Positions 8,795-17,802 of a stretch of 64,000 nt of DNA are shown in pieces. Location of the stretch: assembly GCF_004137765.1 (NCBI RefSeq), contig NZ_NOIS01000003.1:62001-126000 (forward strand). Reading direction: 5' to 3'. Numbering within the stretch: position 1 is the stretch's first letter; each line of letters opens with the position of its first letter. This stretch comes from Rothia uropygialis (GTDB taxonomy: Bacteria > Actinomycetota > Actinomycetes > Actinomycetales > Micrococcaceae). The position numbers and the translations under genes were made by a program. The notes below the pieces were generated by a model. The model saw nothing but the letters and a program-made list of their open reading frames with translations. It ran no database searches and was not told the origin of the DNA.

Positions 8795-9531
8795 ACCTCG
8801 CCTCCTTCGGCGCTCGTGTGGGATTGGCGAATGTGGCCTTTGGCCCAGATAAATCCGGCCGCCGGAATCAGGATCGCGAGCGACGCGACGGCTCCGAGCC
8901 CCAGGGGCAACACAGGAGTGGCCGCGATCGCGAGTATCGCTCCTCCGCCGGCGATGATTGCGACGAGGGGATTCTTGAGGTCCTGAACCACGAGGCAGAA
9001 CAGAATGATGGGAAAGGCGGCGTCGAGGCCGAGTGCGTCGGCGTCGACCACAGACCCGAGTAATTGGCCGAGCGCGGCGCCGCCGACCCAGGCGGGAAAC
9101 AGAAGTACGGCCATGACGACGAAATGCTGCCAGCGGGCTGTACGCCCTCTCACCGATCGGGCAAAAGCGACGGTTTCGTCGTTGACCATGTGAGATGCAA
9201 GGAGTCGGCGCCAGCCTCGGGGCACGTACTCCCCCGCGCTGAGACCGAAAGCGAAATTGCGGGAGTTGACCAAAAGCCCTCCCAATACCGCGAAGATCGG
9301 GGCTCCTCCCGCAGCGATCACGCCGACAAAAGTAAGCTCCGCCGCGCCACTGGTTGCAAGAGCAGCCAAGAGAACGGTTTGCCAGATCGCGAATCCAGAG
9401 GATTGCGACAGCGCACCGTAGGAAAGCCCCACGGCACCGAGGGTCAGGAAGATCGCCATCGCATTGCGACGCTGGGTCGGCGCCACGGTATCGGAGAAGT
9501 ACCGCGGGACCGTTCTATAAATCGAACGCAT
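8791..9531 (-). CDS. azlC: AzlC-family branched-chain amino acid exporter
   Basis: A 246-residue membrane protein of AzlC type. Seen are SYGALSQSSGFAIWQT, SGAAELTFVGVIAAGG and NSRNFAFGLS, all conserved in the family, and about seven to eight hydrophobic segments. It should form the main body of an amino acid exporter with AzlD. The gene is transcribed away from an XRE-cupin regulator, and the 66-base gap contains a perfect inverted repeat, so regulation by that protein is likely. Confidence 0.85.
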   Translation of the reverse strand: MRSIYRTVPRYFSDTVAPTQRRNAMAIFLTLGAVGLSYGALSQSSGFAIWQTVLLAALATSGAAELTFVGVIAAGGAPIFAVLGGLLVNSRNFAFGLSAGEYVPRGWRRLLASHMVNDETVAFARSVRGRTARWQHFVVMAVLLFPAWVGGAALGQLLGSVVDADALGLDAAFPIILFCLVVQDLKNPLVAIIAGGGAILAIAATPVLPLGLGAVASLAILIPAAGFIWAKGHIRQSHTSAEGGEV

Positions 9532-9557
9532 GGGTATTATGGTGCATCTTTGCCCGA

Positions 9558-9581
9558 ACGTTCGTCAAGAAATACGAACGT
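9558..9581. promoter_or_regulatory. Inverted-repeat operator between azlC and the XRE-cupin regulator
   Basis: ACGTTCGT (9558-9565), eight bases, then ACGAACGT (9574-9581) form a perfect inverted repeat. The left arm is itself part of CGAACGTTCG, a ten-base palindrome at 9555-9564, and CGAACGT recurs exactly 20 bases (two helical turns) downstream. A dimeric helix-turn-helix protein is the natural reader; the divergent regulator at 9598 is the obvious candidate. Confidence 0.55.
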
Positions 9582-9597
9582 CCAATATATTGATGAC

Positions 9598-10197
9598 ATG
9601 AACTTCGACGTCGAACTCCCCGACTCACGCCACACCGATGGGCCCGAGGAACCGGATGCGCAAAAACTGCGCATGGCGCAGGCACTCCAACGCGAGAGAG
9701 CCCGGCACGGTCTGAGTCTGAGCGAGGCGGCCAAGAGGGCCGGGGTCAGCAAGTCGACGCTCTCTCAGCTAGAGGCCGGATCCGGGAACCCCAGCGTCGA
9801 AACCATGTGGGCGCTGGCCACCTCGTACGGGGTGCAGCTAGCACAACTGCTCGACCCTCCCCGCGGTCGCATCTCCCTCGTGAGACTCCAGAATTTGCCT
9901 CAGCTCCCCTCTTCGAATGCCAGCTATTCGGCCGCGCTTCTATCCGCAGGCCAGGTGGGGGTTCGGCGCGATGTCTATCTCATCAGTGCCGAGCCCGGCC
10001 GGCCCCGGGAATCCAGCCCTCACCCCACGGGAACCGTCGAACATATTGTGTTGGCGGCAGGAAAAGCGCGGGCGGTCTGCGACGGAGAGGAAGCCGTACT
10101 CAATCCGGGTGACTTCCTGACGTTCGCGGGCGACGTCGAGCACAGTTTCGAGGCACTCGAACCGGGTACCCGCGCGGTTTACGTCATCGACAGTTGA
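9598..10197 (+). CDS. XRE-family regulator with C-terminal cupin domain
   Basis: A 199-residue two-domain regulator. Residues about 28-82 form a lambda-repressor-like helix-turn-helix (LSEAAKRAGVSKSTLSQLEAGSGNPSVETMWALA). The C-terminal half is a cupin sensor with GTVEHIVLAAG, NPGDFLTFAGDVEHSF. Proteins of this layout repress adjacent export or catabolic genes and sense a small ligand in the cupin barrel. It is divergent from azlCD and shares a short operator region with it, so it probably controls the exporter in response to an amino acid. The start follows the last of three closely spaced ATG-like triplets and has only a weak ribosome binding site. Confidence 0.83.
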   Translation: MNFDVELPDSRHTDGPEEPDAQKLRMAQALQRERARHGLSLSEAAKRAGVSKSTLSQLEAGSGNPSVETMWALATSYGVQLAQLLDPPRGRISLVRLQNLPQLPSSNASYSAALLSAGQVGVRRDVYLISAEPGRPRESSPHPTGTVEHIVLAAGKARAVCDGEEAVLNPGDFLTFAGDVEHSFEALEPGTRAVYVIDS

Positions 10198-10386
10198 TCG
10201 CTGCTCATCCGCCAGTGAAGACGTTCACTGCCGCTTGAGCACGGTGCCACGGCGAGCCGGCGTCACAGCCGTGAACTGCCGCTGCACAAGTGCGCAACGA
10301 CACCCGGCGCGCGATAAGGTCATCAACCGCACCCTGCCCCGGCAAGCAACTTCGAATCATCCAGGAGTTGAATTCCCGGACAGCAC

Positions 10387-10418
10387 AAGGCCCGCATCCG
10401 AAACCAGATGCGGGCCTT
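10387..10418 (-). terminator. Rho-independent terminator
   Basis: AAGGCCCGCATC and GATGCGGGCCTT form a perfect 12-base-pair stem with an 8-base loop, 22 bases past the stop of the minus-strand lipoprotein gene. It can also stop transcripts coming from the regulator on the other strand. The stretch 10198-10386 shows no other recognisable element. Confidence 0.75.
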
Positions 10419-10439
10419 TGGCGATTCGGGAAACGAATT

Positions 10440-11159
10440 TCAGAAGTCTTCGGAATCGACGAACTGATTGCCGTCCCAGTGGTGTTCCCGCTCTTTACCG
10501 TCTTCTGAATACGTCATGGTCGGTTCCCCGGAAGGGTCGATATGCAACGATGCATTTTTGAAAGGGTTGGTCCCGCTGGGCATCGAATCATAGGAGTTGT
10601 ACCCCTGATCGGTCGGGGTGAGAACGGTTACCCCGCCGTTGTAGCTGAGGTAAACATTGCCGTATTTGTCCACGTTGGATCCGTTTTCGAGATTCCACAC
10701 GTCTGAGTTGGCCTGATCAACCGGCCTGGCACCGAACCAGAGAAGCTTTTGATTCGGATCCTCCACGTAGCCGACGGCCTTATCGTGTTGGTACAAGGCA
10801 TAAGCGGCATTCCCTGCGGGCGAACCGTTGTCATCGGCTCGCTTGTTCCAGTACGGAATCACGGTCATCGGGCCGAAAGCAGGATGTTGGACCTCAATGG
10901 TTCCGCCCTTGATGCAGGAATTCGCGCACGGATCATCGATGACGTCCAACTGTCGGTGTTGGCCCGTGGATCCACTCGGCGAGCTTGCATCACCCGATGC
11001 GGAGCCCTCGGATGGCTCCGTCGGAGAGGTGCTCGTCTCAGCGGGCAGGCTGGCCACACTGGAATCACTCGTTGCTCCTGTGCAACCCGAAAGGACCGGC
11101 ATGGAGAAGGAAATCAACAGCACGCTGGCGACAGCGGTCCTGCATTTCGACGGAGCCAC
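10440..11159 (-). CDS. Putative secreted lipoprotein of unknown function
   Basis: A 239-residue protein with a signal peptide ending in the lipobox LSGC, Cys26 being the expected lipidation site. Residues about 30-68 are a Ser/Thr/Pro-rich linker, as often seen between a lipid anchor and a folded domain at the surface of Gram-positive cells. The rest contains DDPCANSCIKGG with two cysteines that could pair, and many aromatic and Asn/Asp residues. I do not recognise a family. It is a single gene with its own strong terminator, between two unrelated genes. Confidence 0.7.
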   Translation of the reverse strand: MAPSKCRTAVASVLLISFSMPVLSGCTGATSDSSVASLPAETSTSPTEPSEGSASGDASSPSGSTGQHRQLDVIDDPCANSCIKGGTIEVQHPAFGPMTVIPYWNKRADDNGSPAGNAAYALYQHDKAVGYVEDPNQKLLWFGARPVDQANSDVWNLENGSNVDKYGNVYLSYNGGVTVLTPTDQGYNSYDSMPSGTNPFKNASLHIDPSGEPTMTYSEDGKEREHHWDGNQFVDSEDF

Positions 11160-11294
11160 GGTCCCACATCCCTAAATCCATAACCGACCAGTGATAATGC
11201 TTATATTGAGAATTTCAAGCAGTTATCGGTAAGTCAACGGGTTCGCCCCAAGTTCAGCAAGAATCCACTGTCTGAGACGCCCCGGAATGGGATT

Positions 11295-12095
11295 CTAATA
11301 ACCGAGTTTTGCGTTTTTCAGGACAGGGATCGATTTTTCTGCTTGCTCGACCACAGCCAGATCCAGTTCGATGACCCGCAATTCTTCTGCCTCCCCGAAC
11401 GAGGTAATGACGTGACCGAATGGGTCGGAGACGATGCTGTGTCCGACGCCGGTCGGAGCCTTGGGATTGACGTTGACGCCGGAGACCTTCGGGTCGGCCT
11501 GATCCACCGCGACGACGATCGTGTTGCTGTCCAGGGCGCGGGCACGAGCCAGGGTTTCCCATTGCTCCACCTTGCCGCTTCCGGCGGCCCATGACGCGGC
11601 CACCAAGGAAACCTGTGCGCCCTTGCGGGACAATTCGGCAAACAACTTGGGGAACCGGATGTCGTAGCACAGGGACATGCCCACCGAGACTCCCCCAATG
11701 TTGACCACGAGCGGGTGCTTACCAGGGGCCACGTCGTCGGACTCCGTGAATCCGAACGCGTCGTAGAGGTGAATCTTGGCGTAATCGAGTCGCTCGCCCG
11801 AAGGCGTGTACACGGCCAGGATGTTTTGTACTTTGCCGTCCTCTGCGGGAGCGAATTCGCCAGTCACCAGGGATATCTCTTGTTCCGCGGCGAGCCACTG
11901 CATTTCGGTCTTCCACATCTCGGCATGTTCGGTTGCTGCTGCGAAAAGGTCGCTGCCGAAAGCAGACATGGTAGCTTCCGGGAAGACGACGAGTTCCGCG
12001 CCTTCTTCTCGAGCGCGGCGCGTACAATCTTGCACCTTGCTCAGGTTTTCGCTGACAATCTCGCTGCTGTTGATCTGCGCGATAGCAATTTTCAT
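11295..12095 (-). CDS. Carbon-nitrogen hydrolase (nitrilase superfamily)
   Basis: A 266-residue enzyme with the Glu-Lys-Cys triad of the superfamily: Glu40 in FPEAT, Lys107 in AKIHLYDAFGF, Cys143 in SLCYDIRFPKL. The KxHLYDAFG pattern and length fit the omega-amidase/NIT2-like branch, which hydrolyses 2-oxoglutaramate or other small amides; deaminated glutathione amidase is another possibility. No signal peptide, so cytoplasmic. It stands between a lipoprotein and a HAD phosphatase, all on the minus strand but separated by gaps above 100 bases, so it may be its own transcript. Confidence 0.82.
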   Translation of the reverse strand: MKIAIAQINSSEIVSENLSKVQDCTRRAREEGAELVVFPEATMSAFGSDLFAAATEHAEMWKTEMQWLAAEQEISLVTGEFAPAEDGKVQNILAVYTPSGERLDYAKIHLYDAFGFTESDDVAPGKHPLVVNIGGVSVGMSLCYDIRFPKLFAELSRKGAQVSLVAASWAAGSGKVEQWETLARARALDSNTIVVAVDQADPKVSGVNVNPKAPTGVGHSIVSDPFGHVITSFGEAEELRVIELDLAVVEQAEKSIPVLKNAKLGY

Positions 12096-12206
12096 GCTGG
12101 CTCCTTACGGATAACGTCCTGTCTCCGAGCTTACGGCCAACGCCGACGACGGTGCGCTCTGGGTGTAAGCAACAATCTGTTTCTGCGCACGGCCGGTGGT
12201 TCCTCC

Positions 12207-13064
12207 CTAGTCCAGCAGGCTGCGCAGGATGTGCGCGGCGCCGTCGTCGTAAACCGACGAGGTGACCTCGGAGGCGACGTCGATGACTTCCTCCGGAGCC
12301 TGTCCCATGGCGACGCCGCGAGCTGCCCATTCGAGCATCTCGATATCGTTCCGACCATCGCCCATCGCGATGGTGTGGGCGGGGTCGACACCGAGATTCT
12401 TGCGGATCTGTTCGAGGGCGGATGCCTTGGAAACTCCGTGAGCGGCAATATCCAGCCAGGGAGTCCAGCCCACCGAGTAGGTCACACCGTGCAGGCCTAC
12501 TTCGTCGATGATTTCGGCGAAGGAATCGATGTCCGTTTCGGTCGAGAAAACCACCACGCGGACGGCTTCCATGTCGAGAATTTCTTCGAGGGAAACGGTC
12601 TGCGCTTCCATGCCGAAGCTCCGGTCCTGGAAGTGGGCCGTCGAGAAGAACGACCCGTCGGCGGCCTCGAGAGCAAATTTTGCGCCGGGCAGTTTTTCGT
12701 GGAGAGCCGCGAGCGCCTTGGCCGGTCTGAAGGTCACCGCGTCGATGATTTTATAACCGTCCACGTATTGCTTGCCGATTTCGAGTGTCACGCCGCCGTT
12801 GGAGCTGACCGCGTAGCCGGACTCGATGTCGGCGAGTTCCACGATCGGCAAGGTCGCGCCCTTCGAACGGCCGGTCGAGACCACGATGTGGTGCCCTTCC
12901 TGGGCAACGGATCGAACGGCTTCCTTGACGTCTTCTGACATGTGACCGTCGTGGTCCACGAGGGTCCCGTCGACGTCGAGGGCTACCAGGTATTTCACCC
13001 CTGCTTCTTTGTGCCAGCGCACCTGCACCGGCGGGTGAATTGTTTCTTGAGTCATTATTTCCAT
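12207..13064 (-). CDS. HAD-superfamily phosphatase, Cof type
   Basis: A haloacid-dehalogenase hydrolase of 285 residues. Motif I is DVDGTLVD with nucleophile Asp30 and Asp32, motif II is VVSTGRS, and the C-terminal motif is MGDGRNDIEML. This is the Cof subfamily, which dephosphorylates sugar phosphates or pyridoxal phosphate; the substrate is not predictable. The start is uncertain: ATG 13064, ATG 13055 or a GTG at 12998 just before KYLVALDVDG, where most relatives begin. A perfect 14-base palindrome lies 17 bases upstream of the longest start. Confidence 0.82.
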   Translation of the reverse strand: MEIMTQETIHPPVQVRWHKEAGVKYLVALDVDGTLVDHDGHMSEDVKEAVRSVAQEGHHIVVSTGRSKGATLPIVELADIESGYAVSSNGGVTLEIGKQYVDGYKIIDAVTFRPAKALAALHEKLPGAKFALEAADGSFFSTAHFQDRSFGMEAQTVSLEEILDMEAVRVVVFSTETDIDSFAEIIDEVGLHGVTYSVGWTPWLDIAAHGVSKASALEQIRKNLGVDPAHTIAMGDGRNDIEMLEWAARGVAMGQAPEEVIDVASEVTSSVYDDGAAHILRSLLD

Positions 13065-13080
13065 ACTTTCATCTGATCCA

Positions 13081-13094
13081 CCCGTTATAACGGG
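13081..13094. promoter_or_regulatory. Perfect 14-base palindrome upstream of HAD gene
   Basis: CCCGTTATAACGGG is fully self-complementary and sits 17 bases before the first possible start of the HAD phosphatase gene. This is a fitting place for a repressor operator overlapping the promoter. The regulator is unknown. Confidence 0.4.
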
Positions 13095-13100
13095 TATGCA

Positions 13101-13128
13101 CCGATTCCGCGAATTCGCGGTGAATCGG
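13101..13128 (-). terminator. Hairpin downstream of serS
   Basis: CCGATT, the palindrome CCGCGAATTCGCGG, TG, then AATCGG can fold into a long stem about 105 bases after the serS stop. No T-run follows on the minus strand, so it may be a terminator, a processing site or part of the HAD gene control region. Confidence 0.3.
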
Positions 13129-13232
13129 CGGTTAAGAATTCTCGTTAAATTGGGACGCCGCCCGACTTGGCCCTGGTCTCACGCCTTCGGAGCGATGCGA
13201 CGGGCAAGTTCGGACGGCGGCCGGTTGCTGGA

Positions 13233-14543
13233 CTATTTCTGCCCAACCACTGGGATGACCTCGAGCCCGCCCATATAGGGGCGCAGTGCTTCGGGGATAC
13301 GGACCGATCCGTCCTTCTGCTGGTGAGTTTCCAAGATCGCGACCAACCAACGCGTTGTGGCGAGCGTGCCGTTGAGAGTAGCGACCGTCCGGGTCCCGCC
13401 CTTTTTGGTCTTGCCGTTGGCGGAGACGACGTCAGGCTTGCGTTCTCGAATGTTCAGCCGCCGGGCCTGGAACGTCGTGCAATTCGAGGTCGAGGTCAAT
13501 TCCCGGTATGTGCCTTGGGTGGGAATCCACGCTTCGCAATCGAACTTCCTCGCTGCCGAAGAACCCAAATCGCCGGCCGCGGTATCGATCACCCGGTAGG
13601 ACAAGCCGCACTTGGACAGCATTTCCTCTTCCCAGGCCAGCATTTTCTCGTGCATGCCTTCCGCTTCTTCTACGGGGCAGTACACGAACATTTCTGCTTT
13701 GTTGAACTGGTGTACGCGAATGATGCCGCGAGTATCCTTGCCGGCGGATCCGGCCTCACGTCTGTAACACGTGGACCACCCGAGATATTTCCGGGGTCCG
13801 CCGTCGAAATCGATGATCTCGTCCGCGTGGTAACCGGCAATCGCAACCTCGGATGTTCCCACGAGGTAAAGATCGTCCCGCTCGAGCCGGTAGATCTCAT
13901 CGTCGTGCTTGACGTTGAAACCCGTTCCGGCCATGGTTTCGGGGCGGACGAGCGTCGGGGTAGTCAGCATCGTGAAGCCGGCCTTGGTGGCTTGGTCCAG
14001 TGCCATCCACAGCAAAGCCTGCTCGAGGCGAGCAACGGTGCCTTTCAAGAAGTAGAAACGCGCACCGGAGACTTTGGCCCCTCGGGCCATATCGATGCCG
14101 TCGAGAAGCTCCCCGATCTCAAGGTGATCCCGCGGTTCGAAGCCTTCGGAAGCGAAATCCCGGGGCTCGCCAACCGTTTTCAAGGTGACGAAGTCGTCCT
14201 CGCCACCGGTGGGCACACCGTCGATGATGAGGTTCTCCATGCGCGAGAGGAGTTCGTCCTGGCTCGCCTGGGCCTCGTTCAAGGCGTTCTCCGCGGCTTT
14301 GACCTTCTGCGAGAGCTCTTTGACCTCGGCCAAGAGGGCAGTCTTCTCCTCGCCAGTGGATCGAGATACCTTCTTGCCGAAAGACTTCTGTTCCGCTCGC
14401 AGGGATTCGAAATCGCTAATCGACTGCCGACGATTGGCGTCAGCTTCGAGGATGTGGTCCACGAGCTCGACGTCGGATTGGCGGGCACGCTGAGAAGCCC
14501 GAAACAGGTCTGGATTTTCACGCAGAAGATTAATGTCGATCAC
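13233..14543 (-). CDS. serS: Serine-tRNA ligase
   Basis: Seryl-tRNA synthetase of 436 residues, the usual bacterial size. The start is GTG 14543, giving the family N-terminus of the form (M)[11 protein letters not shown]; the open frame continues far upstream but that part is antisense to the divergent acetyltransferase gene. Residues about 30-105 form the tRNA-binding coiled-coil arm. Class II motifs are visible: [10 protein letters not shown] (motif 1 region), [21 protein letters not shown] (motif 2, shown as overlapping parts) and [20 protein letters not shown] (motif 3). It charges tRNA-Ser (and tRNA-Sec where present) in the cytoplasm. No T-box leader is evident. Confidence 0.95.
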   Translation of the reverse strand: MIDINLLRENPDLFRASQRARQSDVELVDHILEADANRRQSISDFESLRAEQKSFGKKVSRSTGEEKTALLAEVKELSQKVKAAENALNEAQASQDELLSRMENLIIDGVPTGGEDDFVTLKTVGEPRDFASEGFEPRDHLEIGELLDGIDMARGAKVSGARFYFLKGTVARLEQALLWMALDQATKAGFTMLTTPTLVRPETMAGTGFNVKHDDEIYRLERDDLYLVGTSEVAIAGYHADEIIDFDGGPRKYLGWSTCYRREAGSAGKDTRGIIRVHQFNKAEMFVYCPVEEAEGMHEKMLAWEEEMLSKCGLSYRVIDTAAGDLGSSAARKFDCEAWIPTQGTYRELTSTSNCTTFQARRLNIRERKPDVVSANGKTKKGGTRTVATLNGTLATTRWLVAILETHQQKDGSVRIPEALRPYMGGLEVIPVVGQK

Positions 14544-14639
14544 GCCCCTTAACCTACCGCAACGCTCGCGAGGTTCCCACGTCGGGTACATCGCTGTGGA
14601 TAACGATGCTCCGAACTGGTCACCCGATACGGTAGGGCC

Positions 14640-15269
14640 ATGACGGAATTCGACACCATCCCAACGCCTCCAACCGACCTGGGCGCGCCTACGCTCACGG
14701 GCACGTCGGTCCAGCTCGAACAGCTTTCCCTCGACCACTGCAAGGATCTTCAGGAGGCAACCCGCGACGGCGAGCTGTGGAACCTTTGGTACACCTCGGT
14801 ACCCCGTCCGGAAGGCATCGAGTCGGAGATCCACCGGCGTCTCGAGCTCCAGCGGAACAAGGCCATGATCCCTTTCGCGGCCCGCCGTCTCGCCGACGGA
14901 AAGATCACTGGCATGACGAGCTATTACGATCTTGACTGGAGCGCGCCGAGGGTCGATATCGGGTACACCTGGAATGCCGCGTCGACGCAACGGACCGGGA
15001 TGAACATCGAGTCGAAGAAGCTCCTGCTCACCTATGCCTTCGAAACCCTCAAGTGCATCAGCGTGCGTTTCGAAACCCATAAACTGAACCGACAGTCCCG
15101 CCGAGCGATCGAAGGTTTGGGAGCGCAACTGGACGGCGTGCTACGCAACGACCGGCGTATGGAGGATGGCTCGATCCGGGATACCTGCAGTTATTCGATC
15201 GTGCGCGACGAGTGGCCCGCGGTTCGTAATCACTTGGCTCACCGGCTGAATCGCGCTCAGGACCGGTAA
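14640..15269 (+). CDS. GNAT-family N-acetyltransferase (RimJ/RimL type)
   Basis: A 209-residue GNAT protein of the RimJ/RimL group. It has [21 protein letters not shown] at the start (the typical first strand-helix pair), [16 protein letters not shown] as the acetyl-CoA binding region, and [24 protein letters not shown], where the N-Q-S-R-R-A-I-E pattern is characteristic. Such enzymes acetylate protein N-termini or small amines. The gene is divergent from serS with a 96-base gap and lies 10 bases ahead of the lipid kinase gene, with which it is probably co-transcribed. The target is unknown. Confidence 0.83.
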   Translation: MTEFDTIPTPPTDLGAPTLTGTSVQLEQLSLDHCKDLQEATRDGELWNLWYTSVPRPEGIESEIHRRLELQRNKAMIPFAARRLADGKITGMTSYYDLDWSAPRVDIGYTWNAASTQRTGMNIESKKLLLTYAFETLKCISVRFETHKLNRQSRRAIEGLGAQLDGVLRNDRRMEDGSIRDTCSYSIVRDEWPAVRNHLAHRLNRAQDR

Positions 15270-15279
15270 CCTGGAAATT

Positions 15280-16440
15280 ATGCGACCTTCCGGAAAAGCC
15301 CTAGGTGTGGTGGGCTTCCTGAGCCTGGCCGCCGCCGCTGCCGCCAGCGTCGTCACGTCGTGGCGCGGGCGGCCCCCTGTACTAACCCAGCCCGTGCCGT
15401 GGCGCCCCCGCCTCGAACCGGGGAGCCCACGTCAGGTCGGTGTCGTGTACAACCCGGTGAAGTCGCTCGCACACTTCTCGTGCGATGCTCTGGCACACGC
15501 AACTCGTAAAATCGACTGGCCGGAACCGAAGTTCTACGAGACGACGACGGAAGATCCCGGCCGCGGTATGGCCGAACAGGCGGTGACCGACGGCTGTGAT
15601 CTCGTCATTGCCATGGGTGGGGACGGCACGGTCCGCCAGGTGGCTGGCGTCCTGGAGGGCACCACGACGGGGATGGGGATCGTGCCGTTGGGCACTGGCA
15701 ATCTGCTCGCACGCAACCTGGAAATGAGCATCTCGGATCTGCATTCCTGCATCGATACGGCGCTCCACGGCAGGCCGCGACGCATCGACATGATCGGTCT
15801 TCGAGCGACGCGGCAAGACGGGATCCATGAAGAGCTGTCGTACCTGGTCATGGGCGGAGCGGGCTTCGACGCCCAAATCATGACCGACACCAAGGACGAC
15901 CTGAAGTCGAGATTGGGGTGGCTGGCCTACGTCGAGGCCGGTCTGCGCAATTTGGTCTCCGTCAGACGTCCGGTTGCCATCCAGATCGACAACGATGAAC
16001 CGATCCGCAGGAGGATTCGCGCAGTGCTCGTCGCCAACTGCGGGGAAATCACGGCGGGTCTCCATCTGGCTGCGGACTCCTCAGCGGACGACGGCCTTCT
16101 CGAAGTCATCTTGCTGACCCCCCGCAACCTGATCGGGTGGGTGTCCTTGACCAGACAGGTTGTCACGCGGAAAAGAAACGGTCTTCCGGTCATCGAGCAT
16201 CTTCACGGGAAGAAAGTCGTACTGGACTTCGGAGGCAGTCCGCAACCGGTAGAGGTCGACGGCGACCTGATCGGCACCTATGGTCGCCTGGTGGCCGAGG
16301 TCCGACCGGCTGTCCTGGCCGTCAACACCTACCCGGAGAACATCACACCGTTCCGCAGTTTGGCGAACCTCCGAAAGACAAGCGCTCTGGGACAGTCCCG
16401 TTTGAACTGGAGGCGGTTCGTCAACCCTACGGTGAGTTAG
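15280..16440 (+). CDS. Diacylglycerol/lipid kinase family protein
   Basis: A 386-residue DAGK-catalytic-domain protein. An N-terminal hydrophobic segment (about residues 8-24) may anchor it to the membrane. VVYNPVKS, then AMGGDGTVRQVAG with the nucleotide-binding GGDGT at 113-117 and PLGTGNLLARNL are hallmark motifs; VEVDGDLIG is seen near the end. It should phosphorylate diacylglycerol or a related lipid using ATP, recycling lipid in phospholipid or lipoglycan turnover. It follows the acetyltransferase gene at 10 bases and is convergent with a small membrane protein gene, 14 bases apart. Confidence 0.87.
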   Translation: MRPSGKALGVVGFLSLAAAAAASVVTSWRGRPPVLTQPVPWRPRLEPGSPRQVGVVYNPVKSLAHFSCDALAHATRKIDWPEPKFYETTTEDPGRGMAEQAVTDGCDLVIAMGGDGTVRQVAGVLEGTTTGMGIVPLGTGNLLARNLEMSISDLHSCIDTALHGRPRRIDMIGLRATRQDGIHEELSYLVMGGAGFDAQIMTDTKDDLKSRLGWLAYVEAGLRNLVSVRRPVAIQIDNDEPIRRRIRAVLVANCGEITAGLHLAADSSADDGLLEVILLTPRNLIGWVSLTRQVVTRKRNGLPVIEHLHGKKVVLDFGGSPQPVEVDGDLIGTYGRLVAEVRPAVLAVNTYPENITPFRSLANLRKTSALGQSRLNWRRFVNPTVS

Positions 16441-16454
16441 TCACTTTATTCCGG

Positions 16455-16748
16455 TTATTCCGGGCGAGACCGGACAGAAGATGCGGCTTCCGCTTCTTGC
16501 CTTCGGGCCACCAGCGCTTCGCGGAAAACATGCCTTTCCCAAAAGATCCCGGAGATGGTCATACCGAGGCCGACAACGAGGAGGGGGACGGAGGCAAGCA
16601 TCATGATGGGCGAAGCGATCTTGGCCCCGCTGTCCGCATCCGTGTCCTGGCCCAGAGCGAGCGCCCAAATGCCGACCCCGTAAGCTCCCACGAAGATGCC
16701 CAGGACAAGCATGATGATGCCAGCCTGCAACCAACCGGTAACTCGCAT
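16455..16748 (-). CDS. Small membrane protein of unknown function
   Basis: A 97-residue protein starting at ATG 16748, with AGAAGGGG upstream; a longer frame to 16793 lacks a binding site. Two hydrophobic segments (about residues 7-32 and 46-70) are separated by a short acidic loop containing DTDADSG, and the C-terminus is charged (RRQEAEAASSVRSRPE). This is the look of a two-pass membrane protein with cytoplasmic tail. I do not recognise a family. Confidence 0.6.
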   Translation of the reverse strand: MRVTGWLQAGIIMLVLGIFVGAYGVGIWALALGQDTDADSGAKIASPIMMLASVPLLVVGLGMTISGIFWERHVFREALVARRQEAEAASSVRSRPE

Positions 16749-16864
16749 GTGGTTTCCCCTTCTATTCTTCGACCTTAAGTGTTCAGTATCCACCGGAACG
16801 GGTCAAACGCCCACAGATTCCCTCGACGGCGACTCTGCGGGTGACGTCTCGTCACCGCGGCGCG

Positions 16865-17788
16865 TCAGAGGTTGTCTACCCACTCGTCTGCACGGGAAAA
16901 AGCTTCGTCCGAATGATGCGGATCGAGAAGGGGCTCCTTCCGATCGGCGCGAGGATACGAACCCAGAAACTTCACGCCCGGTGATACCCGATGCAGGCCA
17001 CGCAGGGCGTTGCGCATTCTCAGGTTGTCCAGGTGGCCTTCGGCGTCGATGGAGAAGAAGTATGAACCCAAGGACTGCCCCGTCGGCCGCGATTCAATGC
17101 GCGAGAGATTCACCCCTCGCGCCGCGAACTGTTCCAAGAGGTCCATCAGCGCGCCCGCACGGTCCTCGGGGAGCGGGATGACCAGGGTGGTCTTATCCGC
17201 CCCGGTGGGTTCAGGGGTCGGCAGGCCGTCATGGGCCGTGGTCACCAGAATGAATCGGGTGATCGCATTGGCGTTGTCCCCAATGTCTGTTGCCAGCAGG
17301 TTCAGCTCCGGATGCTGTTCGGCGACAATCGGCGAGCATACCGCAGCTTCATACCCCGGGTTGTCCTGGTCGAGGAACGCGACGGCTGCCGCGGCCGTGG
17401 AGCTCGAAGGCACGTAATCAGCATTGGGCAACGCCTCACCCATCCATTTCCGGACCTGCGCCCAAGCGTGGGAATGCGTCGACACCACTCGGACCTCGTC
17501 GAGCGTCAGTCCCGGGGCGCCAACGAGGATGAAGCGGATGGGGACCAGCACCTCCCGTACGATGCGCAAGTCATCTCCGTCCGCGATGGCATCAAGAGTT
17601 GCCGTGACTCCGCCCTCTACGGAGTTCTCGATCGGGACCATCGCCGCGTCGACCTTGCCCTCGCGGACCATGGCCAGGGCGGCCGGAACGGACGTGGCCG
17701 GTATGCGTTCGGCGGCATCCGAGCCGGGGACGGAAAGTAGTGCGGCCTCAGAGAACGTGCCCTCGGGGCCGAGATATGTGTACTTCAT
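16865..17788 (-). CDS. pheA: Prephenate dehydratase
   Basis: A 307-residue monofunctional prephenate dehydratase. It begins MKYTYLGPEGTFSEAAL at ATG 17788. The catalytic region includes VPIENSVEGGV, and DNANAITRFILV carries the T-R-F motif needed for activity. The C-terminal ACT domain (about 190-275) shows GALMDLLEQFAARGVNLSRIESRP, the usual phenylalanine-binding GALxxxL and ESRP motifs. It converts prephenate to phenylpyruvate and is expected to be inhibited by phenylalanine. It starts 14 bases after the rhodanese gene, which suggests one transcript. Confidence 0.93.
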   Translation of the reverse strand: MKYTYLGPEGTFSEAALLSVPGSDAAERIPATSVPAALAMVREGKVDAAMVPIENSVEGGVTATLDAIADGDDLRIVREVLVPIRFILVGAPGLTLDEVRVVSTHSHAWAQVRKWMGEALPNADYVPSSSTAAAAVAFLDQDNPGYEAAVCSPIVAEQHPELNLLATDIGDNANAITRFILVTTAHDGLPTPEPTGADKTTLVIPLPEDRAGALMDLLEQFAARGVNLSRIESRPTGQSLGSYFFSIDAEGHLDNLRMRNALRGLHRVSPGVKFLGSYPRADRKEPLLDPHHSDEAFSRADEWVDNL

Positions 17789-17802
17789 ATGTGAATGCCT
17801 GA

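Noticed and set aside
10320-10420. Possible tRNA-like region ahead of the lipoprotein terminator
   Set aside because: No T-loop GGTTCGAATCC, no acceptor stem pairing and no CCA end; the only structure is the terminator hairpin.
13167-14552. Long plus-strand open frame across serS
   Set aside because: It is fully antisense to the well-conserved serine-tRNA ligase and has no family similarity; high GC content makes such shadow frames common.
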